In this document: positions 32,929-41,489 of the stretch, piece after piece
Layout of the letters: each line of letters opens with the position of its first letter
Position numbering within the stretch: position 1 is the stretch's first letter
Assembly (NCBI RefSeq): GCF_014333525.1
Contig: NZ_JACSCX010000002.1
Span: 744,001 to 808,000, forward strand
DNA length: 64,000 nucleotides
Source of the DNA: Hymenobacter puniceus
GTDB taxonomy: Bacteria; Bacteroidota; Bacteroidia; Cytophagales; Hymenobacteraceae
Reading direction: 5' to 3'
Translations under genes and position numbers: made by a program
Notes under the pieces: model-generated
Databases searched by the model: none
Told to the model about the DNA's origin: nothing
What the model saw: the letters and a program-made list of their open reading frames with translations, nothing else

Positions 32929-35835
32929 ATGATTTCTTCCTTACTATTCTGGCTGGCACGGCGTGGGCCGTGGCTGGTGTTATTGGTGGCGTTGTTGGCC
33001 TGGGTTACACCTGAAGCGCAGGCTACCCACTTGCGGGCCGGCGACATTCAAGCCAAGGTAGATACCACCATCGGGCCCAGCTTTAACCCAAACAGGGTTT
33101 TCTTCAAGATGATTCTCTTCCAGAAGACGCCCGTTGGTCCTATTCCAGACGAGCGTTTTGTCACGATTTTCTTTGGTGATTGTAGCGCACCACAGCAGAT
33201 TCAGCGCCAGTCGGTGACGGTAATAAATGGCGAAACCAACCGCAACGTGTATGTTTTCGAGCACACGTACAATGCTGTAGGCACCTATACTGTGCACTAT
33301 ATCGGTGAAAACCGCAACGTAGGCGTGCTGAACATGGCCAACTCTGATCAGCAAAGCTTTTACATATCCACTACGTTCACCCTCGACCCGGGTCTGGGCC
33401 GCAACCGTTCGGCCATCCTAACTAAGCCTTCTATCGATAATGCGGCGGTTGGGCAAGTGTTTCTGCACAATCCGGCGGCATTTGATCCGGATGGCGACTC
33501 CCTGGCTTTCGTGCTGCGCCCCAGCCAGCAGGTGCCCGGCGGCATCAGTGGGCCTACTGCACCCTGCTTCGTGCCAAGTCCTGCTAACGCTACTGGTTAC
33601 GTAGTGCCCAATCAGCTGATTGGTGCAAATAACGGCCAGCAGGTGCAATACAATGACCCGCCTAGTGGCAACCCCACTGGCGTGCCCGGAGCTCAATCGA
33701 TTTTTCAGCAAAACCCAGTCACGGGTACCATCATCTGGAACTCGCCGGGCACGGTGGGGGAGTATAATGTGGCATTTGAAGTGCGTGAGTACCGACGCAC
33801 GCAGTTTGGCCGCCGCCTGATCGGTACGGTGATTCGCGACATGCAGATCAACGTGCGCGGCACGGCTAATCAGCGCCCGATTCTTACAATTCCGCCAGAT
33901 ATCTGCGTGGTGGCCGGCACCTTGGTGACGGGCAACGTGACGGCTACTGATGCCGACCGCAACCCGGTCAGAATTACGGCCAACAGTGGTATTCTGCCGC
34001 CGGCTACGTTCACGCAGACTTCTGCTGGCCCGCCTACGGCGGCTGGCACGTTCCGCTGGACACCGGACTGCTCCAACATTGCCGCGCAGCCTATCCGCGT
34101 GAGCTTCACGGCCGAGGACCAGCCTACTGGCGGTAACCCGGTGCTGATCGACCAGCGCGTCTGGAACATTACGGTAATCGGGCCGGCACCGCAGAATCTG
34201 CAGGCCATCCGACAGGGCAACAACGCGGTACTTACCTGGAACAGCTACGTCTGCCAGCGGCCGGGTGCCCGGATTCTGATTTTCCGCCGGGAAAACCCGG
34301 GTCCCCCTATTTCCGGCCCTTGCGTGACCGGCATTCCGGCCTCGGCCGGCTACACCTTGATTGAAACCCTGACGTATCCAACACCACCAGCTACCGGCGA
34401 CCTGCTATCGTACGTGGATACCAACAACGGCCAGGGGTTGCAGCGGGGCAGAACGTATTGCTACCGCATTTATGTGGAGTTTCCGCTGCCGGCCGGGGGC
34501 AAGAGCCTGGCTTCGCAGGAGGCCTGCGTGAGCTTCGCGGGCCGGTCGGCCGTGTTCACCAATGTCACGGTGGACGCTACCTCTCCTACAGCTGGTCGCA
34601 TCACGGTGAAATGGACCAAGCCCGGCCCTATCAACACGTTTAATGCACCGCTGGTATACCGTTTGTTGCGGGCCACTGGCCAGAGCAGTACGGCGACCTT
34701 CACGGAAATTGCCCGCATCGTAGACCGGCCCAACGACACGGTGTACGTGGACAACAACCTCGATACTCAAACCCGCTCCTATATCTACCGGCTGGAGTTC
34801 ATCAGCAACGCCACCACCCAGCCAGGCTCGGGCACGGTTACGGAAACGGCAGCTCCCGCTTCTAGTGTGCGCGTAGATGGCACGCCCGATCCGCAGAACA
34901 ACCGTATCACGCTGCGCTGGACCTATAACGTGCCGTGGGACAACAGCCGCCGCCCCACCACCATCTTCCGCCGCGACCCGGGGGCGGGCAGCCAGTTTGT
35001 GCAGATTGCCACCGTCACGGGTACCAACGCCGGCGGCACGTATGTGGATCAGGGAACCACGGCCCGGCCGTTGGTGAAAGGCCAGGTTTACTGCTACTAC
35101 GTCTCGACCAACGGCACCTACAGCAACCCGGCCATCATCGACCCGCTGATCAACCTGAGCCAGCAGCAGTGCATTCCGTTGCAGGCTATTCCGTGCCCGC
35201 CCGTCCTGAGCCTCAAGCGGCCCAACTGCGACAGTCTGGCCACGCGCCTGTTTGATTTGCCGGCTACGCCAGCCTCCGGCCCGATTTATACCAACGTGCT
35301 GAGCTGGACGCTGGGCGCTACGCCACCTGACTGCAGCCGGGGCATTGCGTCGTACAACATTTTCTACGCCGCCAACCCTACGGATTCCTTGCGCTTCCTG
35401 ACGTCGGTGCCTGGCAACCAGATGAGCTACCTGCACCGCAACCTTACCTCGGAAGCCGGCTGCTACGCCGTACAATCCGTGGATTCTACGGGTATCCGCA
35501 GCGTGCGTAGCAATGTGGAGTGCAAAGAAGACTGCCAGTTGTTCTTGCTGCCGAACGTGTTTACGCCCAACGGCGACGGCCTCAACGACACGTTCCGGCC
35601 CAAAGTATTCACGCCGATCCGCCGTACCAACTTCCGGGTATTCAACCGCTGGGGCGTGAAGATCTATGAGAGCGACAAGGAGCCGCTGATTAAGTGGAAC
35701 GGAGGCAGCCGCGCCGAAGGTAGCTCCGGCTCGACGGTAGTGGAAGGTGTTTACTTCTACCAGGCCGACGTAGAATTTAGTGACGTGAACAACACCAAGC
35801 GAACCTATAAAGGGTGGGTGGAAATCAGCCGCTAA
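32929..35835 (+). CDS. T9SS type B sorting domain (gliding-motility C-terminal) surface protein
   Basis: A 968-residue secreted protein. A hydrophobic signal (FWLARRGPWLVLLVALLAWV) ends near PEAQATHLRAGDI, a start typical of this class in Cytophagales. Beta-rich domains follow, including cadherin- or PKD-like segments and several fibronectin type III-like modules (QNLQAIRQGNNAVLTWNSY, ITVKWTKPGPINTFNAPL, NRITLRWTYNVPWDNS). The last 90 residues are a gliding-motility-type T9SS domain: LLPNVFTPNGDGLNDTFRP, FNRWGVKIYESD, WNGG and GVYFYQADVEF. It should be exported by the type IX system to the cell surface as an adhesin-like or structural protein. Confidence 0.93.
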   Translation: MISSLLFWLARRGPWLVLLVALLAWVTPEAQATHLRAGDIQAKVDTTIGPSFNPNRVFFKMILFQKTPVGPIPDERFVTIFFGDCSAPQQIQRQSVTVINGETNRNVYVFEHTYNAVGTYTVHYIGENRNVGVLNMANSDQQSFYISTTFTLDPGLGRNRSAILTKPSIDNAAVGQVFLHNPAAFDPDGDSLAFVLRPSQQVPGGISGPTAPCFVPSPANATGYVVPNQLIGANNGQQVQYNDPPSGNPTGVPGAQSIFQQNPVTGTIIWNSPGTVGEYNVAFEVREYRRTQFGRRLIGTVIRDMQINVRGTANQRPILTIPPDICVVAGTLVTGNVTATDADRNPVRITANSGILPPATFTQTSAGPPTAAGTFRWTPDCSNIAAQPIRVSFTAEDQPTGGNPVLIDQRVWNITVIGPAPQNLQAIRQGNNAVLTWNSYVCQRPGARILIFRRENPGPPISGPCVTGIPASAGYTLIETLTYPTPPATGDLLSYVDTNNGQGLQRGRTYCYRIYVEFPLPAGGKSLASQEACVSFAGRSAVFTNVTVDATSPTAGRITVKWTKPGPINTFNAPLVYRLLRATGQSSTATFTEIARIVDRPNDTVYVDNNLDTQTRSYIYRLEFISNATTQPGSGTVTETAAPASSVRVDGTPDPQNNRITLRWTYNVPWDNSRRPTTIFRRDPGAGSQFVQIATVTGTNAGGTYVDQGTTARPLVKGQVYCYYVSTNGTYSNPAIIDPLINLSQQQCIPLQAIPCPPVLSLKRPNCDSLATRLFDLPATPASGPIYTNVLSWTLGATPPDCSRGIASYNIFYAANPTDSLRFLTSVPGNQMSYLHRNLTSEAGCYAVQSVDSTGIRSVRSNVECKEDCQLFLLPNVFTPNGDGLNDTFRPKVFTPIRRTNFRVFNRWGVKIYESDKEPLIKWNGGSRAEGSSGSTVVEGVYFYQADVEFSDVNNTKRTYKGWVEISR

Positions 35836-35852
35836 GCACCCCAAAGTAACCT

Positions 35853-35917
35853 GTTTCCTGCCACAAAAAAACCGGGCGTCTCCTCGCGGGGCGCCCGGTT
35901 TTTTTGTGGCAGGAAAC
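35853..35917. terminator. Long palindromic terminator
   Basis: The left arm 35853-35883 and right arm 35888-35917 pair over about 30 bp with one mismatch and a TCGC loop. The core ACCGGGCG has an A7 tract before it and T7 after it, and the symmetry continues outward through GTTTCCTGCCAC and GTGGCAGGAAAC. It follows the T9SS protein gene. Confidence 0.9.
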
Positions 35918-36047
35918 GCGGCAACGGCGCATGCTCTGGTGTCAGAAAACATTTTTGTGCAGCTTGCATCCGATTTTTCTCCCACCCCGCACGGAAAAGC
36001 GGAACCGGATAGGAGAGCCCTGCCAAGTGTCAGCGCCAAAGTTGGGG

Positions 36048-36097
36048 CCGTCCACAAAATCTGTGAAATCCGCTAAAATCCGTGCTAATCCGTGATC
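36048..36097. repeat. 'aatccg'-type dispersed repeat before fabD
   Basis: CCGTCCACAAAATCTGTGAA and onward contains four drifting copies of AAATCCGTG-like units. The same opening, CCGTCCACAAAATC, and the same unit recur at 40894-40943 and, inverted, at 40762-40813. Here only one arm is present. It ends 2 bases before the fabD TTG. Confidence 0.8.
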
Positions 36098-36099
36098 CT

Positions 36100-36993
36100 T
36101 TGAAAGCAGTAATCTTCCCCGGCCAGGGTAGCCAGTTCAGCGGTATGGGCCGCGACCTGTACGAGCAGCATCCCGAGGCCAAGCGCCTCATGGACCAGGC
36201 CAACGATATTCTGGGTTTCTCGCTCACCGACGTTATGTTCTCGGGCTCCGAGGAAGACCTGCGCCGCACCGACGTAACCCAGCCGGCAATCTTTCTGCAT
36301 TCGGTGGCGCTGGCCGCCGTGCTGCCCGATTTCCGGCCCGATATGGTGGCAGGCCACTCGCTGGGCGAGTTTTCGGCGCTGGTAGCGGCCAAGGTGCTGC
36401 GCTTCGAGGACGCGCTGCAACTGGTAGCGCAGCGGGCCAAAGCCATGCAGGCCGCCTGCCAGGAGCAGCCCGGCACTATGGCCGCCATCCTGGCCCTCGA
36501 CGATGACACTACGGCCCGCATCTGCCAGGAAATTACGGCGGGTGGCAACGTGGTGGTAGCGGCCAACTACAACTGCCCCGGCCAGCTGGTGGTATCTGGC
36601 TCCCAGCGCGGCATCGAGCTGGCCTGCGAGCAGCTGAAAGCGGCCGGTGCCAAGCGGGCGTTGCCGCTGCCGGTGGGCGGCGCCTTTCACTCGCCCCTGA
36701 TGCAGTCGGCGGAAGCGGCGCTGGCGGAGGCCATTGCCAAAACCACTTTCTCGGCCGGCATCTGCCCGGTCTACCAGAACGTAGACGCCGCGCCGCACAC
36801 CAACCCCGACGAAATCCGGGAAAACCTGGTGCGTCAGCTCACGGCCCCGGTCCGCTGGACCCAAAGCGTGCAGCGCATGGTGCAGGATGGCGCCACCGAG
36901 TTTGTGGAGTGTGGCCCCGGTAAAGTGCTGCAGGGCCTCGTGAAGAAGATTGCGCCGGAAGTAAGCGCGCAATCTGCCGTAACGCAGGCGTAG
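36100..36993 (+). CDS. fabD: Malonyl-CoA--acyl carrier protein transacylase FabD
   Basis: A 297-residue enzyme that moves malonyl from CoA to acyl carrier protein at the start of fatty acid synthesis. It shows FPGQGSQFSGMGRDLY at the N-terminus, the nucleophile elbow AGHSLGEFSAL, AANYNCPGQLVVSG and GGAFHSPLM with the catalytic histidine. The start is TTG at 36100 (MKAVIFPGQGSQ); an in-frame GTG at 36082 lies in the dispersed repeat and would add six residues encoded by repeat sequence. The next gene starts 11 bp after the stop. Confidence 0.95.
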   Translation: MKAVIFPGQGSQFSGMGRDLYEQHPEAKRLMDQANDILGFSLTDVMFSGSEEDLRRTDVTQPAIFLHSVALAAVLPDFRPDMVAGHSLGEFSALVAAKVLRFEDALQLVAQRAKAMQAACQEQPGTMAAILALDDDTTARICQEITAGGNVVVAANYNCPGQLVVSGSQRGIELACEQLKAAGAKRALPLPVGGAFHSPLMQSAEAALAEAIAKTTFSAGICPVYQNVDAAPHTNPDEIRENLVRQLTAPVRWTQSVQRMVQDGATEFVECGPGKVLQGLVKKIAPEVSAQSAVTQA

Positions 36994-37004
36994 CTACTCC
37001 TTTG

Positions 37005-38186
37005 ATGCCCAGCAACAGTCACTCCCAGCTTGCTTTCAGCACTGATTGGAGGTGGCTGTTGTTGGGTGTTGCCATTTGGGCGGGCCTGTTTGGCTACGCA
37101 ACCTGGCACGGCCTGGCCATGACGCCGGACTCCTGGAACTACCTGGGCGCGGCCCAAAGCGTTGCCACTACCGGCCAGCTCCGAAATGCCAATGGCACGC
37201 TCTACACTGCGTGGCCGCCCTTGTTTCCGGTGGTGCTGGCGGGCTGGAAAGCGGTTTTGCCGTTTGGTTGGAAGTGGCTGCAGGGCACGTGCCTGGCCGC
37301 CAGCCTGCTGCTGTGGGGGCGTTTGGGCCAACAGCTGCTGACTCATCCGGCCTTGATCCGGCTGTATATTCTGGTGTTGGCGTTTTCGACGCCCTGGCTC
37401 ATGTGCGGCGGCTTTTTGTGGTCGGAGCCACTGTTCATTCTTTTGCTTTCGGGCTACCTGTACGCGCTGTATTGCTACAGCAGAAACGGCACTGCCACGA
37501 TGCTGCTGTGCGCTACGGTGTGCGGCATTTTGCTGCCTTTGCAGCGTGTGACAGGGTTTTTTGTGCTGGCAGGTGTAGGGTTGAGTGTGGTGGCGCTGTA
37601 TCCGGTGTGGGCATGGCGCCGCCGGTGGCTGCTGGTGGGGCACGAGCTGCTGACGGTTGGGGCCGGCGCGGTCTGGCAATACTACACGCTGGTAGTGGCC
37701 GCCGCCCGCAACCTACAGGAAATTCAGGGCTGGAACATTTGGGTGCAGGCGGCCACTGATTTCGGCCACGCTATGGGCCGCTGGCTTATGCCGCTCACCA
37801 CGTACGCCAGCCAGGGATACGGCCTGTACGCAGTGCTTTTTCTACTACTCACTACCGGTGGCCTAATGGTGCCGGGGCCCCGGTTTTTGCGTTTGCTGGG
37901 CATCATGGTTCCGGTGGTGCTGCTGCCACTGGTGCCACTCGCCTGGCTCGGGCAGAGCGGCGCCGGCCTCACCGATGCCGACCGGTACACGGCCGTACTA
38001 TATGCTCCGTTTTTCCTGCTGCTTTTTGCGCAAGCCCAGCAGGTACTGGCTAGCCAAAGTCCCAAACGGCAGCGGCTGATGCTACTACTTGGCTTTTGCT
38101 GGCTGCTCTACCCAGCCGCCAGAACCATCCGCAACAGCATCTTTCTGCACAACCATCCGTCTGCATTTGCCGCAACCAAGCAATAG
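37005..38186 (+). CDS. Polytopic membrane protein, possible GT-C glycosyltransferase
   Basis: A 393-residue protein with about ten transmembrane segments. The N-terminal region LAMTPDSWNYLGAAQSVAT followed by LYTAWPPLFPVVLAGW resembles the first periplasmic loop of GT-C/ArnT-like lipid-sugar glycosyltransferases, where an acidic residue (the Asp in TPDS) is catalytic; this is inference from the pattern only. The gene starts at ATG 37005, 11 bp after fabD, so they may be co-transcribed. A small membrane enzyme in cell envelope synthesis is plausible, but a plain hypothetical label is safe. Confidence 0.7.
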   Translation: MPSNSHSQLAFSTDWRWLLLGVAIWAGLFGYATWHGLAMTPDSWNYLGAAQSVATTGQLRNANGTLYTAWPPLFPVVLAGWKAVLPFGWKWLQGTCLAASLLLWGRLGQQLLTHPALIRLYILVLAFSTPWLMCGGFLWSEPLFILLLSGYLYALYCYSRNGTATMLLCATVCGILLPLQRVTGFFVLAGVGLSVVALYPVWAWRRRWLLVGHELLTVGAGAVWQYYTLVVAAARNLQEIQGWNIWVQAATDFGHAMGRWLMPLTTYASQGYGLYAVLFLLLTTGGLMVPGPRFLRLLGIMVPVVLLPLVPLAWLGQSGAGLTDADRYTAVLYAPFFLLLFAQAQQVLASQSPKRQRLMLLLGFCWLLYPAARTIRNSIFLHNHPSAFAATKQ

Positions 38187-38227
38187 CGCGGCTCAGGATT
38201 AAATCCGCTAACACTACAATTGGTCGG

Positions 38228-38707
38228 CTATAGGCGCTGTACTGGCAACTGGTCGGGGCAAGACTCCAGCAGCTCTGCTATTGTTTGCCGCAGGCCCGGG
38301 TGTACTACCGAACCGGCAATTTCGGCTAGCGGCGCCAGCGCAAACCGGCGCTCCGGCAGGCGGAGATGCGGAATCCGCAGATCCGAGGTCGTTACTATTT
38401 CCTGCCCATAAAGCAGAATATCCACGTCCAGCGTGCGGGCGCCCCAGCGGACCTCACGCACGCGGCCGGCCTGCTGCTCGGTAGCCAGGCACACCTGCAG
38501 CAGATTGGCAGGCGGGAGGCTAGTTTGGATACCGATTGCTTGGTTGAGGAACGGCGGCTGGTCTTCCAGCCCCCAGGCGGCCGTTTCGTAGAGGCCAGAT
38601 GCGGCCACAATAGGGCCAGCGGCTTTGCTCAAATACTGCACCGCTTCCTGCAGAATCGTGGCCCGGTCGCCGAGGTTGGAGCCGAGCAGGAGGTAGGCGA
38701 TAGGCAT
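38228..38707 (-). CDS. folK: 2-amino-4-hydroxy-6-hydroxymethyldihydropteridine diphosphokinase
   Basis: A 159-residue folate pathway enzyme that transfers pyrophosphate from ATP to 6-hydroxymethyl-dihydropterin. Signatures are YLLLGSNLGDR at the N-terminus, the pterin-binding ETAAWGLEDQPPFLNQAI and RTLDVDILLYG, and HLRLPERRFALAPLAEI. The ATG at 38707 (MPIAYLLLGSN) is preferred over one four codons upstream. The hydrolase gene upstream ends 15 bp before it on the same strand, so the two are probably one transcript. Confidence 0.95.
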   Translation of the reverse strand: MPIAYLLLGSNLGDRATILQEAVQYLSKAAGPIVAASGLYETAAWGLEDQPPFLNQAIGIQTSLPPANLLQVCLATEQQAGRVREVRWGARTLDVDILLYGQEIVTTSDLRIPHLRLPERRFALAPLAEIAGSVVHPGLRQTIAELLESCPDQLPVQRL

Positions 38708-38722
38708 AGTGGCTATCAAAGG

Positions 38723-39592
38723 CTACAACACGCGCCGTAGAAACGCTGCCGTCACTTCTGCTGCCTGTAGTGCCTCGGCAGGTAGCTCTGCTTTCAACCA
38801 GGGGTGGGTGCCGCCGAAGTTGTGCGTCACGCCGGGTAGCACCTGCAGCTCGGCGGCCGGGTACCACTCTTTGAGTTGCAAGGCCCGGTCCAGAGGAACG
38901 GTTTCGTCCTGGTCGCCGTGCAGCACGAGGACGGGGCGGCCACGCAGCTTGCGGCGTACATTATGGCGGATGTCGAGGCGCAGGCGGTTCTGGTGGTAGT
39001 CTTCCACAATTTGGTAGTGCATGGGCAGCTGCTGGCCGGTGCGCGAGTTTTCCACGTGAAAAACGCCCTGCTGTTGCCACTGCTGCATAAGGTGCTCAGG
39101 CCAGCCGGGATTCACGTTGCTGATGGCCGCCCACGTCACCACGGCCCGCACGCGGGCGTCTTCGGCGGCTTTCAGCAGCACCAGCCCGCCGCCCCGGCTG
39201 TGGCCGATAAGGGCCATATGGGTCAGGTCCATTTCGGCTGCCGGAATACCCGACTGGCCCTGCTGCAGCGTGTCGAGCAGCGCCCCAATATCGTCGAGCT
39301 CCAGACTGAAGTTGTTCTGGCCAAAGGCTTCGAGGTCCTCCAGGTCGCCGGTGCCGCCCACCACCAGGCCGTTGTGCGACAGGTTAAGCTTCACGAACAC
39401 AAAGCCCTGCTCGGCAAACCAATCGGCCAGCACATTGAAGTGGCCCCAGTCCTTGAACCCCTTGAAGCCGTGCACAAACACCACCACCGGCTTGGGCTGG
39501 CCAGTGGGCACGTAGCGGGCATCAGCCATGAACGGCCGGTGGTGGCGGGCGCTGGCAAGAGGAAAGTCGAGGCGGACAGGTTGAGTTGGCAT
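38723..39592 (-). CDS. Alpha/beta hydrolase, dienelactone hydrolase-like
   Basis: A 289-residue alpha/beta hydrolase with no clear signal peptide. The oxyanion region is VVVFVHGFKGFKDWGHF, the nucleophile elbow is GHSRGG (Ser132), the acid is in HGDQDETVP and the histidine in GVTHNFGGTHPW. The family includes esterases and acyltransferases of unknown substrate. The start is 39592 (MPTQPVRLDFP); a frame 35 codons longer lacks a family match. It lies just upstream of folK in the same direction and probably shares its transcript, without an obvious pathway link. Confidence 0.85.
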   Translation of the reverse strand: MPTQPVRLDFPLASARHHRPFMADARYVPTGQPKPVVVFVHGFKGFKDWGHFNVLADWFAEQGFVFVKLNLSHNGLVVGGTGDLEDLEAFGQNNFSLELDDIGALLDTLQQGQSGIPAAEMDLTHMALIGHSRGGGLVLLKAAEDARVRAVVTWAAISNVNPGWPEHLMQQWQQQGVFHVENSRTGQQLPMHYQIVEDYHQNRLRLDIRHNVRRKLRGRPVLVLHGDQDETVPLDRALQLKEWYPAAELQVLPGVTHNFGGTHPWLKAELPAEALQAAEVTAAFLRRVL

Positions 39593-39781
39593 GCAGCGAA
39601 GATAGGAGATGCAGCGGGCAGTAGCCGGGCACCGACGGCAGAAGGTGTGGGTGCTTTGGCAAGGCGCCCGCGGAAGAACACTCAGCAAAAAGGTCACGCC
39701 AGCTGTTTCCAGAACTCATTTCCGTGCCGATTTACCATCTCACCTTTTTCCGCGTACTTTCGCAGCGCCCAAAATACCCGC

Positions 39782-40762
39782 ATGACCGTAACGCTGGACC
39801 AGATACAGGCGCCTATTGCCGCCGAAATGTTGGAATTCGAACAGAAATTCCGCGCGTCCATGCAGACCAAGCAACTGCTGCTGGACAAAATCATGGGCTA
39901 CATCGTGAAGCGCAAGGGCAAGCAGATTCGGCCCATGTTCGTGTTTTTTACGGCCAAAATCAGCGGCGGCGACCCGCTGCCGGAAGCATCGTTCCGAGGC
40001 GCGGCCCTCATCGAGCTGCTGCACACGGCCACCCTCGTGCACGACGACGTGGTGGACGAAAGCAACTACCGGCGCGGGTTTTTCAGCATCAACGCCCTCT
40101 GGAAAAACAAGATTGCCGTGCTCGTCGGCGACTATCTGCTGAGTAAAGGCCTGCTGCTGAGTCTGGAAAACGACGATTACGAGCTGCTCAAAATCGTGAG
40201 CAATGCCGTGAAGGAATTGAGCGAAGGCGAGCTGCTGCAGATTGAAAAAGCCCGCCGCCTCGACATTACCGAGGACGTGTATTTCGACATCATTCGGCAG
40301 AAAACGGCGTCCCTGATTGCCTCCTGCTGCGCCGTGGGCGCCGCCTCGGCCGGTGCCGACAAAGAAACCATCGAACGGGCCCGGCTTTTCGGCGAGAAAG
40401 TAGGCATGGCCTTTCAGATCAAAGACGACCTGTTCGATTTCGGTACCGCCGAAATCGGCAAGCCGGTGGGCATCGATATCAAGGAAAAGAAGATGACGCT
40501 GCCGCTCATTTATGCCCTGCAGCAGGCCGACTGGCTCACCAAGCGCCGCATCATCTACAACGTAAAAAACAACGACGGCCGCAAAGACCGGGTGCAGGCC
40601 GTCATCGAGTTCGTGCAGCAGTCCGGCGGGCTCGACTACGCCATCAAGGTGATGGAACGCTACCGCGACGAGGCAGTAGCCGTGTTGCACACGTTTCCGG
40701 CCTCCGCTTCGCGCACCTCACTGGAACAGCTTATCAACTACACGATAGAACGCAACCACTAG
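39782..40762 (+). CDS. Polyprenyl synthetase family protein
   Basis: A 326-residue trans-isoprenyl diphosphate synthase that extends isoprenoid chains, probably for menaquinone side chains. The first aspartate-rich motif is HDDVVDES (Asp88, 89, 92) and the second QIKDDLFDFG; KRKGKQIRPMFVFF carries basic residues for the pyrophosphate. A very long frame runs upstream from 38876, but that part is the shadow of the hydrolase gene. The true ATG is 39782. A weak -7-like TACTTTCG lies at 39755-39762. The convergent zinc-ribbon gene follows after a large nested palindrome. Confidence 0.94.
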   Translation: MTVTLDQIQAPIAAEMLEFEQKFRASMQTKQLLLDKIMGYIVKRKGKQIRPMFVFFTAKISGGDPLPEASFRGAALIELLHTATLVHDDVVDESNYRRGFFSINALWKNKIAVLVGDYLLSKGLLLSLENDDYELLKIVSNAVKELSEGELLQIEKARRLDITEDVYFDIIRQKTASLIASCCAVGAASAGADKETIERARLFGEKVGMAFQIKDDLFDFGTAEIGKPVGIDIKEKKMTLPLIYALQQADWLTKRRIIYNVKNNDGRKDRVQAVIEFVQQSGGLDYAIKVMERYRDEAVAVLHTFPASASRTSLEQLINYTIERNH

Positions 40763-40943
40763 AATCACTGATTCACACGGATTTTGCACGGATTACACGG
40801 ATTTTTTGGACGGCGCTGATTCGTTTCCTTCAACCGGACCAAGCAAAAAGGATTGCCAACTGGCAATCCTTTTTGCTTGCTTGAAAGGGACAACCGTCCA
40901 CAAAATCCGAGGAATCCGAAAAATCCGACCTAATCAGTGATTC
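40762..40943. repeat. Large nested palindrome of 'aatccg' repeats around a terminator
   Basis: The left arm 40762-40813 (GAATCACTGATT, then units like ACGGATTTTGC and ending GGACGG) and the right arm 40894-40943 (CCGTCC, then AAATCCG units, ending AATCAGTGATTC) are imperfect reverse complements along their whole length. A terminator hairpin sits at the centre (40842-40879). It separates the convergent polyprenyl synthetase and zinc-ribbon genes. Confidence 0.85.
40842..40879. terminator. Bidirectional terminator at the palindrome centre
   Basis: AAGCAAAAAGGATTGCCA (from 40841) pairs perfectly with TGGCAATCCTTTTTGCTT (to 40878) around a 2-base AC loop. The A5 and T5 tracts serve both convergent genes. 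Confidence 0.88.
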
Positions 40944-41236
40944 AGTTGGTACGACACGCTGCCGGGCGCTACTTCCGACACGTCGAATTTCACGCCGTCG
41001 AAGGTGCTTTTGACGGTTATTTCGTGCGTCATATCGCAGCCGGGGCATTTCACTTCCTCTTTCTCGTATTGGCCGTCGTCTTCCATAGAATTGGCCAGAT
41101 GGTCGGGGGCGGGCACACCGAGCGAATCAGTGAAAACCTCGGTGTGGCACATGTTGCACTCAAACTTGAGGCCTACGGTGTGGCCCTGCAGGTCGGCGAG
41201 GGGAGCGAGGGCATCGGGTTGCTGTTGAATCCACAT
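40934..41236 (-). CDS. Small zinc-ribbon-like hypothetical protein
   Basis: A 100-residue soluble protein with two CxxC pairs, ECNMC (Cys27 and Cys30) and KCPGC (Cys64 and Cys67), arranged like a zinc ribbon with a 33-residue spacer. The spacer is acidic (SMEDDGQYEKEE). The C-terminal half forms beta strands (HEITVKSTFDGVKFDVSEV). I do not recognise a named family. The start is 41236 (MWIQQQPDAL); a 41-codon upstream extension has poor composition. Its stop codon lies inside the right arm of the 'aatccg' palindrome. Confidence 0.7.
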   Translation of the reverse strand: MWIQQQPDALAPLADLQGHTVGLKFECNMCHTEVFTDSLGVPAPDHLANSMEDDGQYEKEEVKCPGCDMTHEITVKSTFDGVKFDVSEVAPGSVSYQLNH

Positions 41237-41489
41237 AAGCGGGCGTAGGTTTGGTTGTGAGGAAGGGACAAGAATGCGGCATCCGGCAGCGCCGGGCAGT
41301 TGGTTGTACGGGCAGAAGGGCCGGCAGGGTTGTGCGCGAGCTTCGCCGTGCCCAGGCACCTATGAGCTGCGGTTCAGTTTGTTTGCGCACTGATCAGCAG
41401 CCGAACTTGCCCTGGTGCCACGCCCCGGTTCGTTATACTTGCGCTGTATATTTCTTGGCCTGCTATCGGGCCTGTCTGTCTGCTTTTCT

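Noticed and set aside
34405..36057. 550-codon minus-strand frame opposite the T9SS surface protein gene
   Set aside because: It is a GC-rich shadow of the plus-strand gene; it has no domain features and its composition (Arg, His, Gly, Val) is typical of antisense frames.
38876..39781. 300-codon N-terminal extension of the polyprenyl synthetase frame
   Set aside because: It reads through the opposite strand of the hydrolase gene; the family N-terminus begins at 39782.
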